This document shows, in pieces, positions 31,401 through 39,952 of a DNA stretch of 40,840 bases (positions within the stretch are counted from its first letter, which is position 1; each line of letters begins with the position of its first letter). The stretch is from a virus. The notes below the pieces were generated by a model. The model ran no database searches and was not told the origin of the DNA. It saw only the letters and a program-made list of their open reading frames with translations. The stretch is taken from the IMG/VR virus record IMGVR_UViG_3300044707_000115, positions 1 through 40,840 of that record; one strand, 5' to 3'. The translations under genes were made by a program, and so were the position numbers.

Positions 31401-33716
31401 GCCGTAATCGGATGTGTATTCCAACGCGAAGCCAGCCCGTTTCAACATGCTATCCAATTCAGATTGCAAAGCAAAACGACCATCCGATGCCGAGCGGATT
31501 TTTTCATCTGTCGCGAGTGATTCCTTTCGTTCGCGCTCCATGCGTTGCTCTACAGCAGGTCGTCGTGCATCATCAATACGCTGTGCAAGTTCTGGATTTT
31601 CCCTGTCCCACTTCGCCGAAGCCGAACTAGCGGCCTGTGCCGCACGCACGCGACCGTTCGGTTTGCCAACAAATCGTTGCCTCGCAGCGCGAATAAACTC
31701 GTCGCGTTGCTTGATGGCCTGTTGAACATCCTCCGGGATTCCATCGCCGATTTGTCGCTCTGCTTGTTCAAACTGCTCTATGGATAACGCTCCGCGGGCC
31801 TGCTCAAGCGGCTGGCCTTCCTGCACCGCCTGGGGTCCACGAACGCGGTATGGGTATCGCTCGTAGAACTGTTCCGGCGTAATGCCCATACGCGCAGCCT
31901 GCGTCACAGCGAGGTCGCGGAACAGCTCGGCGTTGGCGCGGACCTCAATGTCCTGCATGCCCGTCTGGCGCAATTGCTCGGCCACGGTCGTCTCTACCTT
32001 CTGGGCAGACTCCACGAACGCGGCGTCTGCTTCCTGCCGCTCGGCTAGAGCCGCCTGGGCTTCCTGACGCAACGCATCGCGCTTACGGCTGAACTCCTGT
32101 GCCTGCGCAACGCTCATAGCCTCCGGGCTCAGGCGCATATGCGGGCGCAGCGCGTCACCAAGCTGCGTGCCCGACAACTTGGCTCCGTAGACCGCCGTCG
32201 GAATCGTGATGTCACCGCCGTTCTCAAGCGCGTTCTGCAACTGCTCGCGGATGCCGGGCAGCACCTTCTCAAGTTCCGTAACGCTCAGTCCGCTTTGCGC
32301 GAGAACCTGGGCCGCAGCCTCAGCCTCGACGTAGACCGTGTCGGCGGTCGTACCCTTGGCCTGACTGGCGAGAAAGCCCTCGTAGGCGTCGAGGTTGCGC
32401 TTGGGGAGCTTGCCGTCCTTCTTGGCCGCGTCAAGGCCGTCGAAGAACTCCTGCTGCTTGGCAGCGACGTCTGCACGCTTGACATCAACGACGAAGTTTG
32501 CGGTCGGTCCGATACCGCCAAGTACCAGACTTCCTTGGAATCCTGCAATGCCAGCGTCAACCAGCCGCGTCATTGCATCCTTGAATGACGTTTCGCTGTC
32601 GATACCGTCCATTGCCTTGGCAATTTCCTCGCTGGCGATTGCCACGAGTTCCTGACCAACTTCCTCAGCGGTGTTTGTGCCAACCTGTTTGGTGTATTCC
32701 TTGCCTGCAATCGCCATTGCTGCGCGAGTAGTTGGCTTGGCAATAGCCGCATCGACACTTTCCTTGATGAACTTTGTTGCCAAAGTCTTGAACGGACCAG
32801 CAGCGATCTTGGCGCCGGCCAGTTCAATGATGCCGTTCAGCAACCCGCCAGTCAGGGCGGCATATTGAGCCGTGTCTGGATCAACGCCCTCGTTGACCAT
32901 ATCGCGGTACAGGTTTCCTGCCTCAGTCTGCGTCGTGGTTGCCATGAGGCCGCCGGCACCAAACGAAACAAACCCGGCTGCTGCACCCTTTGGCCCAAGA
33001 ACAGCACCACCAGCAGCAGCTCCGGCAAGAGCGGTAGTTCCGACAGACCTGGCCGTTGCCAACTGTTGGGCGACGACTTCTGCTGTCATGCTCACAATGC
33101 CACCCGATGGGATCGCGCCAAGACGCTTATCAAGAAACTCAAGGCGTGCAACGTCGGCTGGCGTTGCCGAACCAAACATTTGCCGCGATGCCAATTCACC
33201 GCGTTCAACAACCATCATTCCGCGCTCGGCGCCACCAACAATGTCAGCCTGCGGCTTGAAACCAAAGAACCAATTCGGTGCATCCAGAAATGATGCAACT
33301 GTGTCAAACAAACTCGACGTCTTGTTCAACGAGTCAAGATCGTCGTGCGCCTGCGCTGCGAACACAGGGTCAAGCAATGACTCAGCGAATCGTGGGTTGT
33401 TCTGCAACATCCCACTGCGCTGCACGCTGGCAATCATCGAACGCCGACGCAGTTCCTCCATGTTGCGCAAACCCAAATCCTGACCAATGCCCAGAGGCTT
33501 GCCGAGTTTCGTCGCCTCGGCGGCTTGGTCTGGATTGATGCCCATGACGGCTGACAACGATCCAATAGCCGGCGGTTGCGACAAGGCGCGCATAGATGGC
33601 GCCAATTCCATGAATGGGTTGTCAGGCTGCGCGACGGGCTGCGCAGGCTTCTGATACATGCTGGAAGCGATTTCAAGGAACGGGTTGACTTCCGTCGGCG
33701 TTTCTTCGTTCTGCAT
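25440..33716 (-). CDS. Giant internal virion/ejection protein with polyvalent and zincin regions
   Basis: 2,758 residues, one fifth of the genome. Residues ~220-265 are hydrophobic Ala/Gly-rich. Residues ~950-1400 carry the region typical of large polyvalent phage proteins (NWSGLTDWL, VDADGKRVLFVEEIQSDW, KGMIEFYDKIVPAAVNKLLK). HETAH at 1461-1465 with E1522 following (HEQFAYSFE) is a zincin metallopeptidase motif. Long coiled coils fill ~1600-2300. A membrane helix (YVMLFVVPVVLGYAI) lies near 2615. It is in the place of T7 gp16, so it probably enters the cell with DNA. Its start overlaps the previous stop. Confidence 0.82.
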   Translation of the reverse strand: MQNEETPTEVNPFLEIASSMYQKPAQPVAQPDNPFMELAPSMRALSQPPAIGSLSAVMGINPDQAAEATKLGKPLGIGQDLGLRNMEELRRRSMIASVQRSGMLQNNPRFAESLLDPVFAAQAHDDLDSLNKTSSLFDTVASFLDAPNWFFGFKPQADIVGGAERGMMVVERGELASRQMFGSATPADVARLEFLDKRLGAIPSGGIVSMTAEVVAQQLATARSVGTTALAGAAAGGAVLGPKGAAAGFVSFGAGGLMATTTQTEAGNLYRDMVNEGVDPDTAQYAALTGGLLNGIIELAGAKIAAGPFKTLATKFIKESVDAAIAKPTTRAAMAIAGKEYTKQVGTNTAEEVGQELVAIASEEIAKAMDGIDSETSFKDAMTRLVDAGIAGFQGSLVLGGIGPTANFVVDVKRADVAAKQQEFFDGLDAAKKDGKLPKRNLDAYEGFLASQAKGTTADTVYVEAEAAAQVLAQSGLSVTELEKVLPGIREQLQNALENGGDITIPTAVYGAKLSGTQLGDALRPHMRLSPEAMSVAQAQEFSRKRDALRQEAQAALAERQEADAAFVESAQKVETTVAEQLRQTGMQDIEVRANAELFRDLAVTQAARMGITPEQFYERYPYRVRGPQAVQEGQPLEQARGALSIEQFEQAERQIGDGIPEDVQQAIKQRDEFIRAARQRFVGKPNGRVRAAQAASSASAKWDRENPELAQRIDDARRPAVEQRMERERKESLATDEKIRSASDGRFALQSELDSMLKRAGFALEYTSDYGSRYYTHPRIPEDRAVRVSDHELPSGNPSGFVYANQDRYNTPRQEVVQELREWLAEHGLSVDVPKLEQAARIDADYMAAVERGDMATAQRMVDEAARVQGQEAVTRDEQGNVVPLSRRFDITSPKVFEQAAMFEQAPVSPGFYSALAKAVDAIDAKSIAPSGWKERIKGLVNKGEVKQDEVNWSGLTDWLDMQEGKVTKEAVAEFLKNNGVRVKRVQRSGKTTTKFGQYTLPGGTNYREVLITLPSPTSRLAEAHARAWRKYGQGSPQEQEAQRRLDEAPGDSEGFRSSHWKQPNVLVHFRLNDRVDADGKRVLFVEEIQSDWGQAGRKKGFASPMLSTLPAGTKLYEPGTSPYDATMAVVELPVGIVGRSLFYGNTIDEAKANALAFIKPVAVPLAPFVETTDGWLALALKHIMLEATQGNYDRVAFINGKQSADRYDLSKQVSLLSVNKQADGRYLTYIEGVDGSPLFRNRDGFSESGQKVMTAEELADTVGKDVADQAINGKPNKDGWVDVRGDGLKVGGKGMIEFYDKIVPAAVNKLLKKYGGGKLGAVVIPGAQTELRNGEIRFGNAEDVDEFLTEMSIRGFEDEDYGRVDDTMSVSFAQLNGDAFDAFSRAAKIYNGVVEVKSVGVVSADVQQQPGFTVTPEMVKKLESGLPLFQAARAPRGDFDPAKLMTTLREGRDFSTFAHETAHLYLTILADIARSATGPQQLKADMDALLRWFGIEGATPAERLAKWSSLTIDQQRQYHEQFAYSFEIYLHEGKAPSVEMQSLFNQFSAWLKRVYKSIRDELNATYKAQFGRDLPMMNSEIRLVMDRMLATDEQIARAQAVRGMKAMFQTQEQSGMNDAEWAAYQALEQDATDAATAELTKATLKELQWYSNAQSKYLREMQSKHDRARKEIREEVSAQVQLEPVYRAMELLKRGVVRSETGETATAAGISKLDLATVKAIMPADFDPASLKYGKYGMVQEGGLHPDIVAEVYGFGSGVELINALLAAKPIKDEINARTDQRMLDENSDLATPEARQAAVDMAIHNEARARFIAVEQRWLEKQRRPANDMLQAARQVAQDIIGDVVIRTLNPRRYEAAEAEAARTATTAYREPQDPVTAGRAAETKAYNEAIAAGQTPFEATVTSTQAGVEASVKATERLEEFRAKYGGREPAEVARRAKRQQLVQNQLAREAMLAKEEIDKQVKYLRRVLRDTNVKRMGAEAADQIAQMLERFEVARVSIKRLDERKALSAYLAAQEEAGLVPDIAPEIANEARRINYREMTVNQFRDLVDAVRQIEHVAKYERKMRLAQELADFEETRDGIVARIRAVAAERGLQIDPRTPLTNIGRTAAALRGFAAQHLKAASIVRILDGGEDDGPLWNAIIRTANDASNMETTMRSVAAMKIGEILKPVFALGNMGGKGMFFSTIQRSLNREARIAIAMNVGNDGNRQRLLDGEGWTMEQIQPILESLTEAEWLAVQAVWDFIDGYRPEIAAKERRLYGKEPQWVEPVPFTVRTADGKNLTLQGGYYPIKYDPVASDRVATIDAVEEAKRDLQGSYTAATTRRSFTKQRATEVVGRPLLYTLDAAFTGVNDVIHDLAWHEWLISTQRLLRNEKFANAVRETRGPEFLKQLRDWAKDNATGGRGQQAAGEAVLSWLRQGISASGLGFNVVSAAMQITGFNQSIIRVGAKYIGWGITEFVSDIPGAAKRVAEKDPFMAERGRTQFREINEIKNRVRGQTDIGRRVTSGTYFLMMTMQRAVDIPTWLGAYQKALDAGKDDATAVALAGQAVRDSQGSGLLADLAAVERGGPAMKLFTVFYSYMNTVYNMAAVQTMTARARGKLAADYVMLFVVPVVLGYAIKNAIQPEPDDEEFDPEALARDLAAAELEYMMGTMIIVREFSGASKIVTGAEGVRMGYSGPAGLRLIGEAYTFTNQAAQLEFDRAFRKSAINLLGALTGIPSAQINRTIDGIDAVVEEEVEGGEAVLAPLTGVKR

Positions 33717-35806
33717 TATGGGTTAGCCTTCTGCCGGCGCTGGTACTCAAGGTACATAGTCGCCATGTTGGCCTGATTGACAGCTTGTCCGTTGGCTTGC
33801 AATGCCGTACGAATCTGTGCCTGCGTCTCAGTTGGAATATCGGCCACGATGTCGGCGTATGCCTCAGATGCCTGTTCTGGTGTCATGGCTGCGATGACAT
33901 TGCTTTCGCCGTACTCTTCAAACGCACGGTCCAGCAACAACGTGTCAATGACGTGCTGCTTCTCATCACGGTTGAGCGACCTACCAAGGCGCGTCTGCTC
34001 GTACGAGATGGCTTGCTTGACGTTGTCGCGGAACAGCAGGCTTGCACGCAGCTGATCTTTGTCCCTAGTACTTGGAAACGCCAGAGTGTCCAGCCCATTG
34101 CGCACCAGCGTTGATTCCAACTGGTCAGCATCGACCGAAGCCTGCGCCATCTTGCTCGGGTCCGCCGTGTCCTTCAACAACTTGACGTACGTGCCTGGCG
34201 TCAGGCGATTGCGGTTCTTGTCCAAGTAATCGACACTCAACACGCTCGGGTCACGGGCGATCTCCTCCATAACGACGAGTTCGTCGGTTTCCCTCTGCCC
34301 ACTCAGCAACTTGGCCTGATCGGTCGGCTTCAGCGTGCCCCACAATTCAGGTGGGATCTGTCCGACGTTGTTGCCGGGGACCGCCAAGAACTCGGTAATC
34401 GAGTCCATGCGGCCACGGTATTCCTCCTTGATAATCGCGTCCTCCTGCGCAAACTGAGTGCGCAGGTTCGACTGCACCTGCTTGCGGACCTCGGGGTCAG
34501 GGATGCGCTCGGCCACGTTCAGCGCGTCGCGCAGCGTCAGCGGTCGGCGTGCCTCGTCGCGGTCTGAGTTGTCCAACGAGTTTAGGTTGCGCGGGTCGAT
34601 GGCTTCGCCGTTGCGGGTGGCTGTGTATCCGATGCGATACAGGCCGTCCTCAGCAGCTTCGTCCTTCCCGACCATACCGAGCAGGCCGCCACGAGTGACT
34701 GTCTGGCCTTCCGCAAGCATCCCAAAGACATCGACATTGTTGAGCGTCAGCGTGGTGCCATCGGTCGTTTCAATCGTAACCGTGTTGCCATCGACGCTCG
34801 TGATGGTGCCGTTGGCCGGCGCGTTGACGGGAGCGCCCGGAGGCGCCTCGATGTTGACGCCCTTGCCATCAACGTTGATGCGACCGTTCTCAATGATCTG
34901 GTCGAAGTTGCCAGTTCCGGCGGGCGTGTCGAGCACCCCGGTCGTGCGGATATTCGTAGTCAACTCGTCCACCATCTGACGCTTGCGGTTGGCGTCAAGC
35001 GATGCAATCATCGCGTCACCCTTGGCAGGATCGATGCGGTTGAGCTCCAACTGCTTGCGCACGTAGTCGAGCCCGTCCTGATACTGGCTGTCCATCATCA
35101 GTCGGTTCACGACGCCCTGCGCAGCCTGCGTGTAAACCGCGTTCTCTAGTTCGCGCATCTGGGCGCTGTCCTCGGCGTAGCCGCGCAGGCGACCCACGGT
35201 GCGGATCTCGTTCAGCGCCACGCCTAGGTTGGTGTTGTATGCGCCGGTTGGGAGCCCGTCGGTAGTGACGGCATCGCGCTCCTTGTAGTCCTGAATGGCA
35301 AGGTTGACGTACTGGTTGGCTCGGGCGGTGGCCTCGTTCCCAGCGTATACCTTGACCTGCTGGTCGCGGTGCGTCTGCACCTGCGCCTGGAATGTCATCA
35401 TGTTGCGGGCGAGGACGTTCTGATAGAGCCGCTTCTGGCCCTCGTTCAGGCGGTCCATGCTCGCCTGTCCGGCCTGAATCAACTGCTCGTTGACGCTGAC
35501 GTATGACGTTTCGGCGTCCTTGCCGGCGGTGTTCAGGTAGCCGTTCTGGCCACGCATGATCTCGTTGGCCTGTTGCAGGAATGCGACGTCGCTTTCCTTG
35601 GCAGCGGCCTCGTCAATCTGGTCCTGCATCGCATCGCCGATGCTGAACGCCGTCATGCCTGCGCGGGTCAACTGCTGTCCGAACTGCTGGACCTGCTCGC
35701 CCGTGTAGTTGCGCATTGGCTCCACGGCGGGAGCCTGGAACTGGCCAATGTCACCGCCGCCGGGCGGGTTGACTTGCGGGACGAAGGTGGTCGGGACGGT
35801 TGGCAT
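33716..35806 (-). CDS. Internal virion protein with degenerate M23-like domain
   Basis: 696 residues, in the place of T7 gp15. The N-terminal 300 residues are helical and Gln/Ala/Asn-rich. Residues ~310-405 follow the M23 peptidase plan (GVNIEAPPGAPVNAPANGTI, NTVTIETTDGTTL, EGQTVTRGGLLGMVG, GEAIDPRNLN). The zinc ligands are missing: no HxxxD before the first strand and GLYRIGY replaces HLHFE. It is therefore probably a binding module, not an enzyme. The C-terminal part is helical (NRLTPGTYVKLLKD). It likely forms the ejection apparatus with its neighbours. Confidence 0.75.
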   Translation of the reverse strand: MPTVPTTFVPQVNPPGGGDIGQFQAPAVEPMRNYTGEQVQQFGQQLTRAGMTAFSIGDAMQDQIDEAAAKESDVAFLQQANEIMRGQNGYLNTAGKDAETSYVSVNEQLIQAGQASMDRLNEGQKRLYQNVLARNMMTFQAQVQTHRDQQVKVYAGNEATARANQYVNLAIQDYKERDAVTTDGLPTGAYNTNLGVALNEIRTVGRLRGYAEDSAQMRELENAVYTQAAQGVVNRLMMDSQYQDGLDYVRKQLELNRIDPAKGDAMIASLDANRKRQMVDELTTNIRTTGVLDTPAGTGNFDQIIENGRINVDGKGVNIEAPPGAPVNAPANGTITSVDGNTVTIETTDGTTLTLNNVDVFGMLAEGQTVTRGGLLGMVGKDEAAEDGLYRIGYTATRNGEAIDPRNLNSLDNSDRDEARRPLTLRDALNVAERIPDPEVRKQVQSNLRTQFAQEDAIIKEEYRGRMDSITEFLAVPGNNVGQIPPELWGTLKPTDQAKLLSGQRETDELVVMEEIARDPSVLSVDYLDKNRNRLTPGTYVKLLKDTADPSKMAQASVDADQLESTLVRNGLDTLAFPSTRDKDQLRASLLFRDNVKQAISYEQTRLGRSLNRDEKQHVIDTLLLDRAFEEYGESNVIAAMTPEQASEAYADIVADIPTETQAQIRTALQANGQAVNQANMATMYLEYQRRQKANP

Positions 35807-35813
35807 GGGTACC

Positions 35814-36503
35814 TCAGAATCGTTCGGTGGCTACGCCTTGCAGCAGTTCGTCAATGCGCTTGTTCCGGGCCCAATTGGCGCCGATATCGACTGCGCTTCC
35901 GAGCAGGCTGGTAGCCGCCCCGAAGCCCGGCATGATCGTGCCGGCTGCGCTCGACAGGTTCCGGCTCGACAGTTCGGCCATCGTGGCCTGCGTGCCGAGG
36001 TTGAACGCCTGCAACCGGGCAGCCTCCTGCGCCCGTACGGTCGATGCGTTGATGGCGAGCCGGTCGATCTCCTTGACCAGATCCATGCTGGCTACGACTT
36101 CCTTGGCCGAGCCCTGCCCCAGCGCCACCCCACGAGCAGCCATCCCGGTGCGAGCGCCTGCACGGGCCTGACCTGCCCGCATGGTGTACTGGCCGGCTGC
36201 GGCCTGACCCTGCTGACCGACCTGCGTGGCGGTGAATTCGGCTGCCCGGCGGTTGATGCGCGTCATCTGCGCGGAGAACGCCGCGTTCTGCGCCTGCATC
36301 TTGAGCTGGTTCTGCTGTGACTTCAGCGAGTAGTACGAGCCGATGGCCCCAGTAAACGCGCCAAAGATCGACGCGATGTTGCCGCCGATTTGCAGCCCCT
36401 CGGCAACGCCCGACCAGTTGATGGAACTCGGCTGCGGTGGCGCCATTTGCGCACCAAAGGTGCTGTACCCGGCAATGAATTGAGTCTGTGGGAATGCCGT
36501 CAT
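35814..36503 (-). CDS. Virion core (gp14-like) internal protein
   Basis: 229 residues. A hydrophobic segment (GLQIGGNIASIFGAFTGAIG) is followed by an Ala/Gln/Arg-rich helix (QQNQLKMQAQNAAFSAQMTR) and Gly/Ala segments. This matches the T7 gp14 type, a core protein that helps form a channel through the outer membrane. It follows nozzle and precedes the other ejection proteins, the T7 order. ATG 36503 is 2 bases after the nozzle stop. Confidence 0.7.
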   Translation of the reverse strand: MTAFPQTQFIAGYSTFGAQMAPPQPSSINWSGVAEGLQIGGNIASIFGAFTGAIGSYYSLKSQQNQLKMQAQNAAFSAQMTRINRRAAEFTATQVGQQGQAAAGQYTMRAGQARAGARTGMAARGVALGQGSAKEVVASMDLVKEIDRLAINASTVRAQEAARLQAFNLGTQATMAELSSRNLSSAAGTIMPGFGAATSLLGSAVDIGANWARNKRIDELLQGVATERF

Positions 36504-36505
36504 CG

Positions 36506-39199
36506 TCAGTCTCCTAGCGCAACTTCAAGGGTCAGACCCACGACCGTCAGGGGCAGCGGGTCGGCTTGCCGGATGTAGACCTGGCCGCCGGCCCGCCAGG
36601 CTGGCTTTAAGTCAACGTCGATTTCGTCGGACTTCAGGCTAGGCGGGGTGCCGTATGGCTCAGTCGTGCGCTGCTTGGCCTCCACAAGCCGGTCAGCCGT
36701 TGGGCCCACGAAGATGCCGCTCGACTTAAACACCCGCAAGTATGCCTTGTTGACGTTCTTATAACGCCCCTGCCCGTAACCGTCGATGCTCATCACCGCC
36801 GGCAGGGTCTGTAGATCGCTCTCGTAGGGCAGGCCGACGTGGATCAGGACTGCGGCACGGTCTAGCGTCACGGAGCCGCTGGAGACGGTTTCCTGAGGCT
36901 GTACGGCCCCGTCAGCGAGGATGCTGACCGTTGCCCCCTCCAGATGACCCAAGCCGCTCACGCTGTCTCTAGCGAACGCCCAGACGGTCGTGGCGGTGTT
37001 GCGCAGGGCGACGGGCAGCGTGACGTCTACCCGGGCCGTCGCCACCGTCGTGCTGCTCGTACCGATGATCCGCAGGCGGTACTTGTTGCCCGCCGAATCG
37101 GTCAGGACGATGGCGTCATTGACGTCGGTCGTTGCCGGGAACGCGAAGATCGGGGTGCTGGACGTGATCGTCAGCACGTCTGACGGACCCCAAGTCGTGC
37201 CGCCAGAGACAGTTACAGTCGTTGCCGTGGTGTTCGTGCCGTCGTACGTCAGGCCCGCGTCCACAAAGAAGCACGCCTCAAGCGTCGTAATCTGCCGGCT
37301 GGCCATCCGCTCGATGTAGCGCACCGAGTTGCCGTTGATCGTGCGCTTGACGACCACGTACACGCGGTCCTCGTTGCCCTCGGCCACGGCGGTGCATGAT
37401 TCATACAGGCCCAGTGTGTCGTGCTGCGCCCAGGCGCCGATCTGCTGCTCGGGCATGTAGGTCAGGCTCAACAGGTTGCCGTTGCTGCTGACGAACCACA
37501 GGATCGGCTGCGGGCTCTTGCTGTAGCACATGTCCACCAGCGTCAGGTCGTCGAACAGGTGGGCTGCCCGGATGGACAGGTCGCCCGTCACGAAGCCGCT
37601 AGCCTGCCACGAGTAGCCGAGCTCGCGCACGTGACCGCCTCGGGCAGCGCAGTACACGACCGTGTTGTTCACGATCTCGGGCTGGACGTCGTTGGCGCCG
37701 ATGTACGACTGGGGTCGCACGCTGATGGTGGTCGGCGTCAAAGCGTCGGAGTTGATCGGGCTGACCCGCCACTCGGCACTGCTGGTCAACAGCAGCAACT
37801 GGGTCAGCGGGACAATGTGGTTGATCGTGTTGACCTCGCGGGCAGCCACGCGCAGGTTGATGCGGTCGCTGTCCTTGACCGGCAGCGAGTAGGACAGGTC
37901 GCTTTCCGTGCCCGAGCGAGTCATCCAGATCGTCTGCGGCGCGTTGTTCGTGCCGGCGAAGATGCGTCGCTGCTCAAAGTATGACACCGAGCGCGGGTAG
38001 TTGTTTGCGCTGTTGAACGGCGTTTCAACGATGGGCGGAGTGATGCCCATGTCAGGCGCGATGTTGTCATCGTCAAACGACGTGGCAGCCGTCTGCCCGA
38101 TGTATCCGTACAGACCGCTCTGACGCTTGTACACGTTGTACCGGAGCGCCCCCGCGACTGCGCTCCAGCTGATCGTGTTCTTGGCGCCAATGGCGTTCAG
38201 GTTGTTGATGACGTTGCCGCTCGGGCTTGCCGCGCTCTCGTCCACCGCGTTCTGCGCAATGGCCGTCACGACGTAGTAGTTGTCGAAGTCGAGGCTCTTG
38301 TCACCGAACTGCACGAACCCGCCGCTCGCCCATGCGGTGTAAGCCGTCGTATCGACCGGGATGCCAGTGTCGTACGCCTTGACCGAGAACGTGTTCGTGG
38401 CCGGCGTCGTATTGACGAGGTAAAACCCACTCAACTGCGTCATCGTGCCGCCGTTGATGTACACGCTGTCGCCGATGGCGAACCCGTGATTGCCGACCGT
38501 GGTCACAACACCTGGGTTTGCCTGCGTGATGCCCGTGATGTTGAGCGCGTCACCTCGACTGGCCGTGACCGTTGGGGCGCCAGGCACTGCGACAGGGGCA
38601 ACGAACGTGATCGCCGTCAGGGTCCAGGTCGTCGCGCCGAGTCGGCGCAGTTCACGCGGCGCGTGATTAGGGTGCACGAGCGTCAGGACGTCGCCCGACT
38701 GCACGTAGTGGATCGAGAACAGGTCGGCCTCTTGGTAGGGCGACGGGATCTCGTAGGCGCTTGACGGCAGCGGATACCAGTACGTGGCGTTCGGCGGTGC
38801 GTTGCCAGTCGTGGCCGCAATGCAGTAGTAGTTCACCCCACCCGAGGACACCAAGTCACCCACCACGTACGCGGTCGCACCGTTGTAGGCCGCCGGCGAT
38901 CCAGCCTGCAACGTGCTGCCCTGCGTGTGGAATCGGATATAGCCCTGCCCAAACTCGAGCACCATCGTCTGCGTCGTGCTGTACGTGAACGGCAGCAGTC
39001 GCGTGCTCTTGGTGCTGTCCTTGACCGTCGCCACGTAAGTGGTGCCAGGTCGGTTCTCTGCCGGCCCCTGCGGGGTTGGGATGAAGTTCCGCAGCTTGGC
39101 GGCTCCAGTCTGGAACTTGATGTCATCAATACGCCCGAACATCTCCGGCGACAGTTCGCCGCCTGCGAACGACCTGTTATAGATGCGGGTGCTTGGCAT
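36506..39199 (-). CDS. Tail nozzle (tubular protein B-like)
   Basis: 897 residues. The start, RIYNRSFAGGELSPEMFGRI and RNFIPTPQGPAENRPGTTYV, is diagnostic of the T7 gp12-like nozzle. It forms the hexameric tip of the short tail. A ChiC-like chitin-binding type module lies at ~105-145 (YNGATAYVVGDLVSSGGVNY, YCIAATTGNAPP). A fibronectin-type III-like segment follows near 300-390 (ISWSAVAGALRYNVYKRQSG). These inserts, absent from T7 gp12, could contact surface glycans. Confidence 0.85.
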   Translation of the reverse strand: MPSTRIYNRSFAGGELSPEMFGRIDDIKFQTGAAKLRNFIPTPQGPAENRPGTTYVATVKDSTKSTRLLPFTYSTTQTMVLEFGQGYIRFHTQGSTLQAGSPAAYNGATAYVVGDLVSSGGVNYYCIAATTGNAPPNATYWYPLPSSAYEIPSPYQEADLFSIHYVQSGDVLTLVHPNHAPRELRRLGATTWTLTAITFVAPVAVPGAPTVTASRGDALNITGITQANPGVVTTVGNHGFAIGDSVYINGGTMTQLSGFYLVNTTPATNTFSVKAYDTGIPVDTTAYTAWASGGFVQFGDKSLDFDNYYVVTAIAQNAVDESAASPSGNVINNLNAIGAKNTISWSAVAGALRYNVYKRQSGLYGYIGQTAATSFDDDNIAPDMGITPPIVETPFNSANNYPRSVSYFEQRRIFAGTNNAPQTIWMTRSGTESDLSYSLPVKDSDRINLRVAAREVNTINHIVPLTQLLLLTSSAEWRVSPINSDALTPTTISVRPQSYIGANDVQPEIVNNTVVYCAARGGHVRELGYSWQASGFVTGDLSIRAAHLFDDLTLVDMCYSKSPQPILWFVSSNGNLLSLTYMPEQQIGAWAQHDTLGLYESCTAVAEGNEDRVYVVVKRTINGNSVRYIERMASRQITTLEACFFVDAGLTYDGTNTTATTVTVSGGTTWGPSDVLTITSSTPIFAFPATTDVNDAIVLTDSAGNKYRLRIIGTSSTTVATARVDVTLPVALRNTATTVWAFARDSVSGLGHLEGATVSILADGAVQPQETVSSGSVTLDRAAVLIHVGLPYESDLQTLPAVMSIDGYGQGRYKNVNKAYLRVFKSSGIFVGPTADRLVEAKQRTTEPYGTPPSLKSDEIDVDLKPAWRAGGQVYIRQADPLPLTVVGLTLEVALGD

Positions 39200-39202
39200 T
39201 GG

Positions 39203-39883
39203 TCAGCGTCCTGCGATCCAGCCCGTGATGTGTTCCGGCTTGATGTTGCGCTGGTTGGCGTCCGACATGCGGGCTTGCTGCAAGTACGCCATCATCATCT
39301 GCGCCTGCCGCTTGCCCTCAGCCGCGCCCTGATCGCCCTTGATGACCGGGCCGGCAAGCATGGCGGCGAGGTGGTGCGACAGCGCCATGACGAACAGCGG
39401 GTCGAACTTGGTGGGGTCGGTGACTAGCGCCTGGTATCGCAGCAGCGCGTTCTCTTGATCGGTATACAGCACCTTGTTGCCGGACGTGTCGGTCTCGATG
39501 CTGTAGGGCTGCGGCACGTAGCGCCCGGCAGCGACCAGCGGTGCGTAGTTGTGCAGGAAGTCTGGGGTGTCGCTTGGGACGAACTTCGCTGCGTAGTCGT
39601 TCTCAGCGTCGTGCGGCAGCACGCTGACGGCAACCATCATGTCGCCGGGGCAGGCATAGGCGTACTTCCACATGGAGTACGGCATCGAGACCTGCGCGAG
39701 CAGTGCGCGGCGAGACGCGAAGTTCCAGGCGTGCATCTGGAGCAGGCTGTCCCGGGCGATGGGGTAGAACCGGGCACAGTGCTCGGCCTGCGCTGACCCC
39801 TCTGGTGGGTCGATGCTGGCGATGGAGGCGTCGTCGCCGAGGTGCGCGAGTGCCAGATTGCAGATCTCAACCACGTTTGCCAT
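39203..39883 (-). CDS. Tail adaptor (tubular protein A-like)
   Basis: 226 residues. MANVVEICNLALAHLGDDAS is the standard start of T7 gp11-like adaptors. WNFASRRALLAQ and PVIKGDQGAAEGKRQAQMMM follow. It connects portal to nozzle as a dodecameric ring. GGAGG lies about 7 bases before ATG 39883. A hairpin at 39901-39933 separates it from the capsid genes. Confidence 0.88.
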   Translation of the reverse strand: MANVVEICNLALAHLGDDASIASIDPPEGSAQAEHCARFYPIARDSLLQMHAWNFASRRALLAQVSMPYSMWKYAYACPGDMMVAVSVLPHDAENDYAAKFVPSDTPDFLHNYAPLVAAGRYVPQPYSIETDTSGNKVLYTDQENALLRYQALVTDPTKFDPLFVMALSHHLAAMLAGPVIKGDQGAAEGKRQAQMMMAYLQQARMSDANQRNIKPEHITGWIAGR

Positions 39884-39900
39884 TCGATCCTCCTAGCAAA

Positions 39901-39933
39901 GAGGGGCGCCGGGTGTTTAGGCCGACGCCCCTC
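39901..39933 (-). terminator. Hairpin between capsid and tail genes
   Basis: GAGGGGCGCCGG (39901-39912) pairs with CCGACGCCCCTC (39922-39933) over 12 bp with one mismatch (one G-U wobble in the leftward RNA). Leftward it is followed by TTTGC and then the adaptor ribosome site. A weak terminator that sets the capsid-to-tail ratio, or an mRNA-stability element, are both possible. Confidence 0.55.
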
Positions 39934-39952
39934 CAGAGTCACATGCGTCGTA

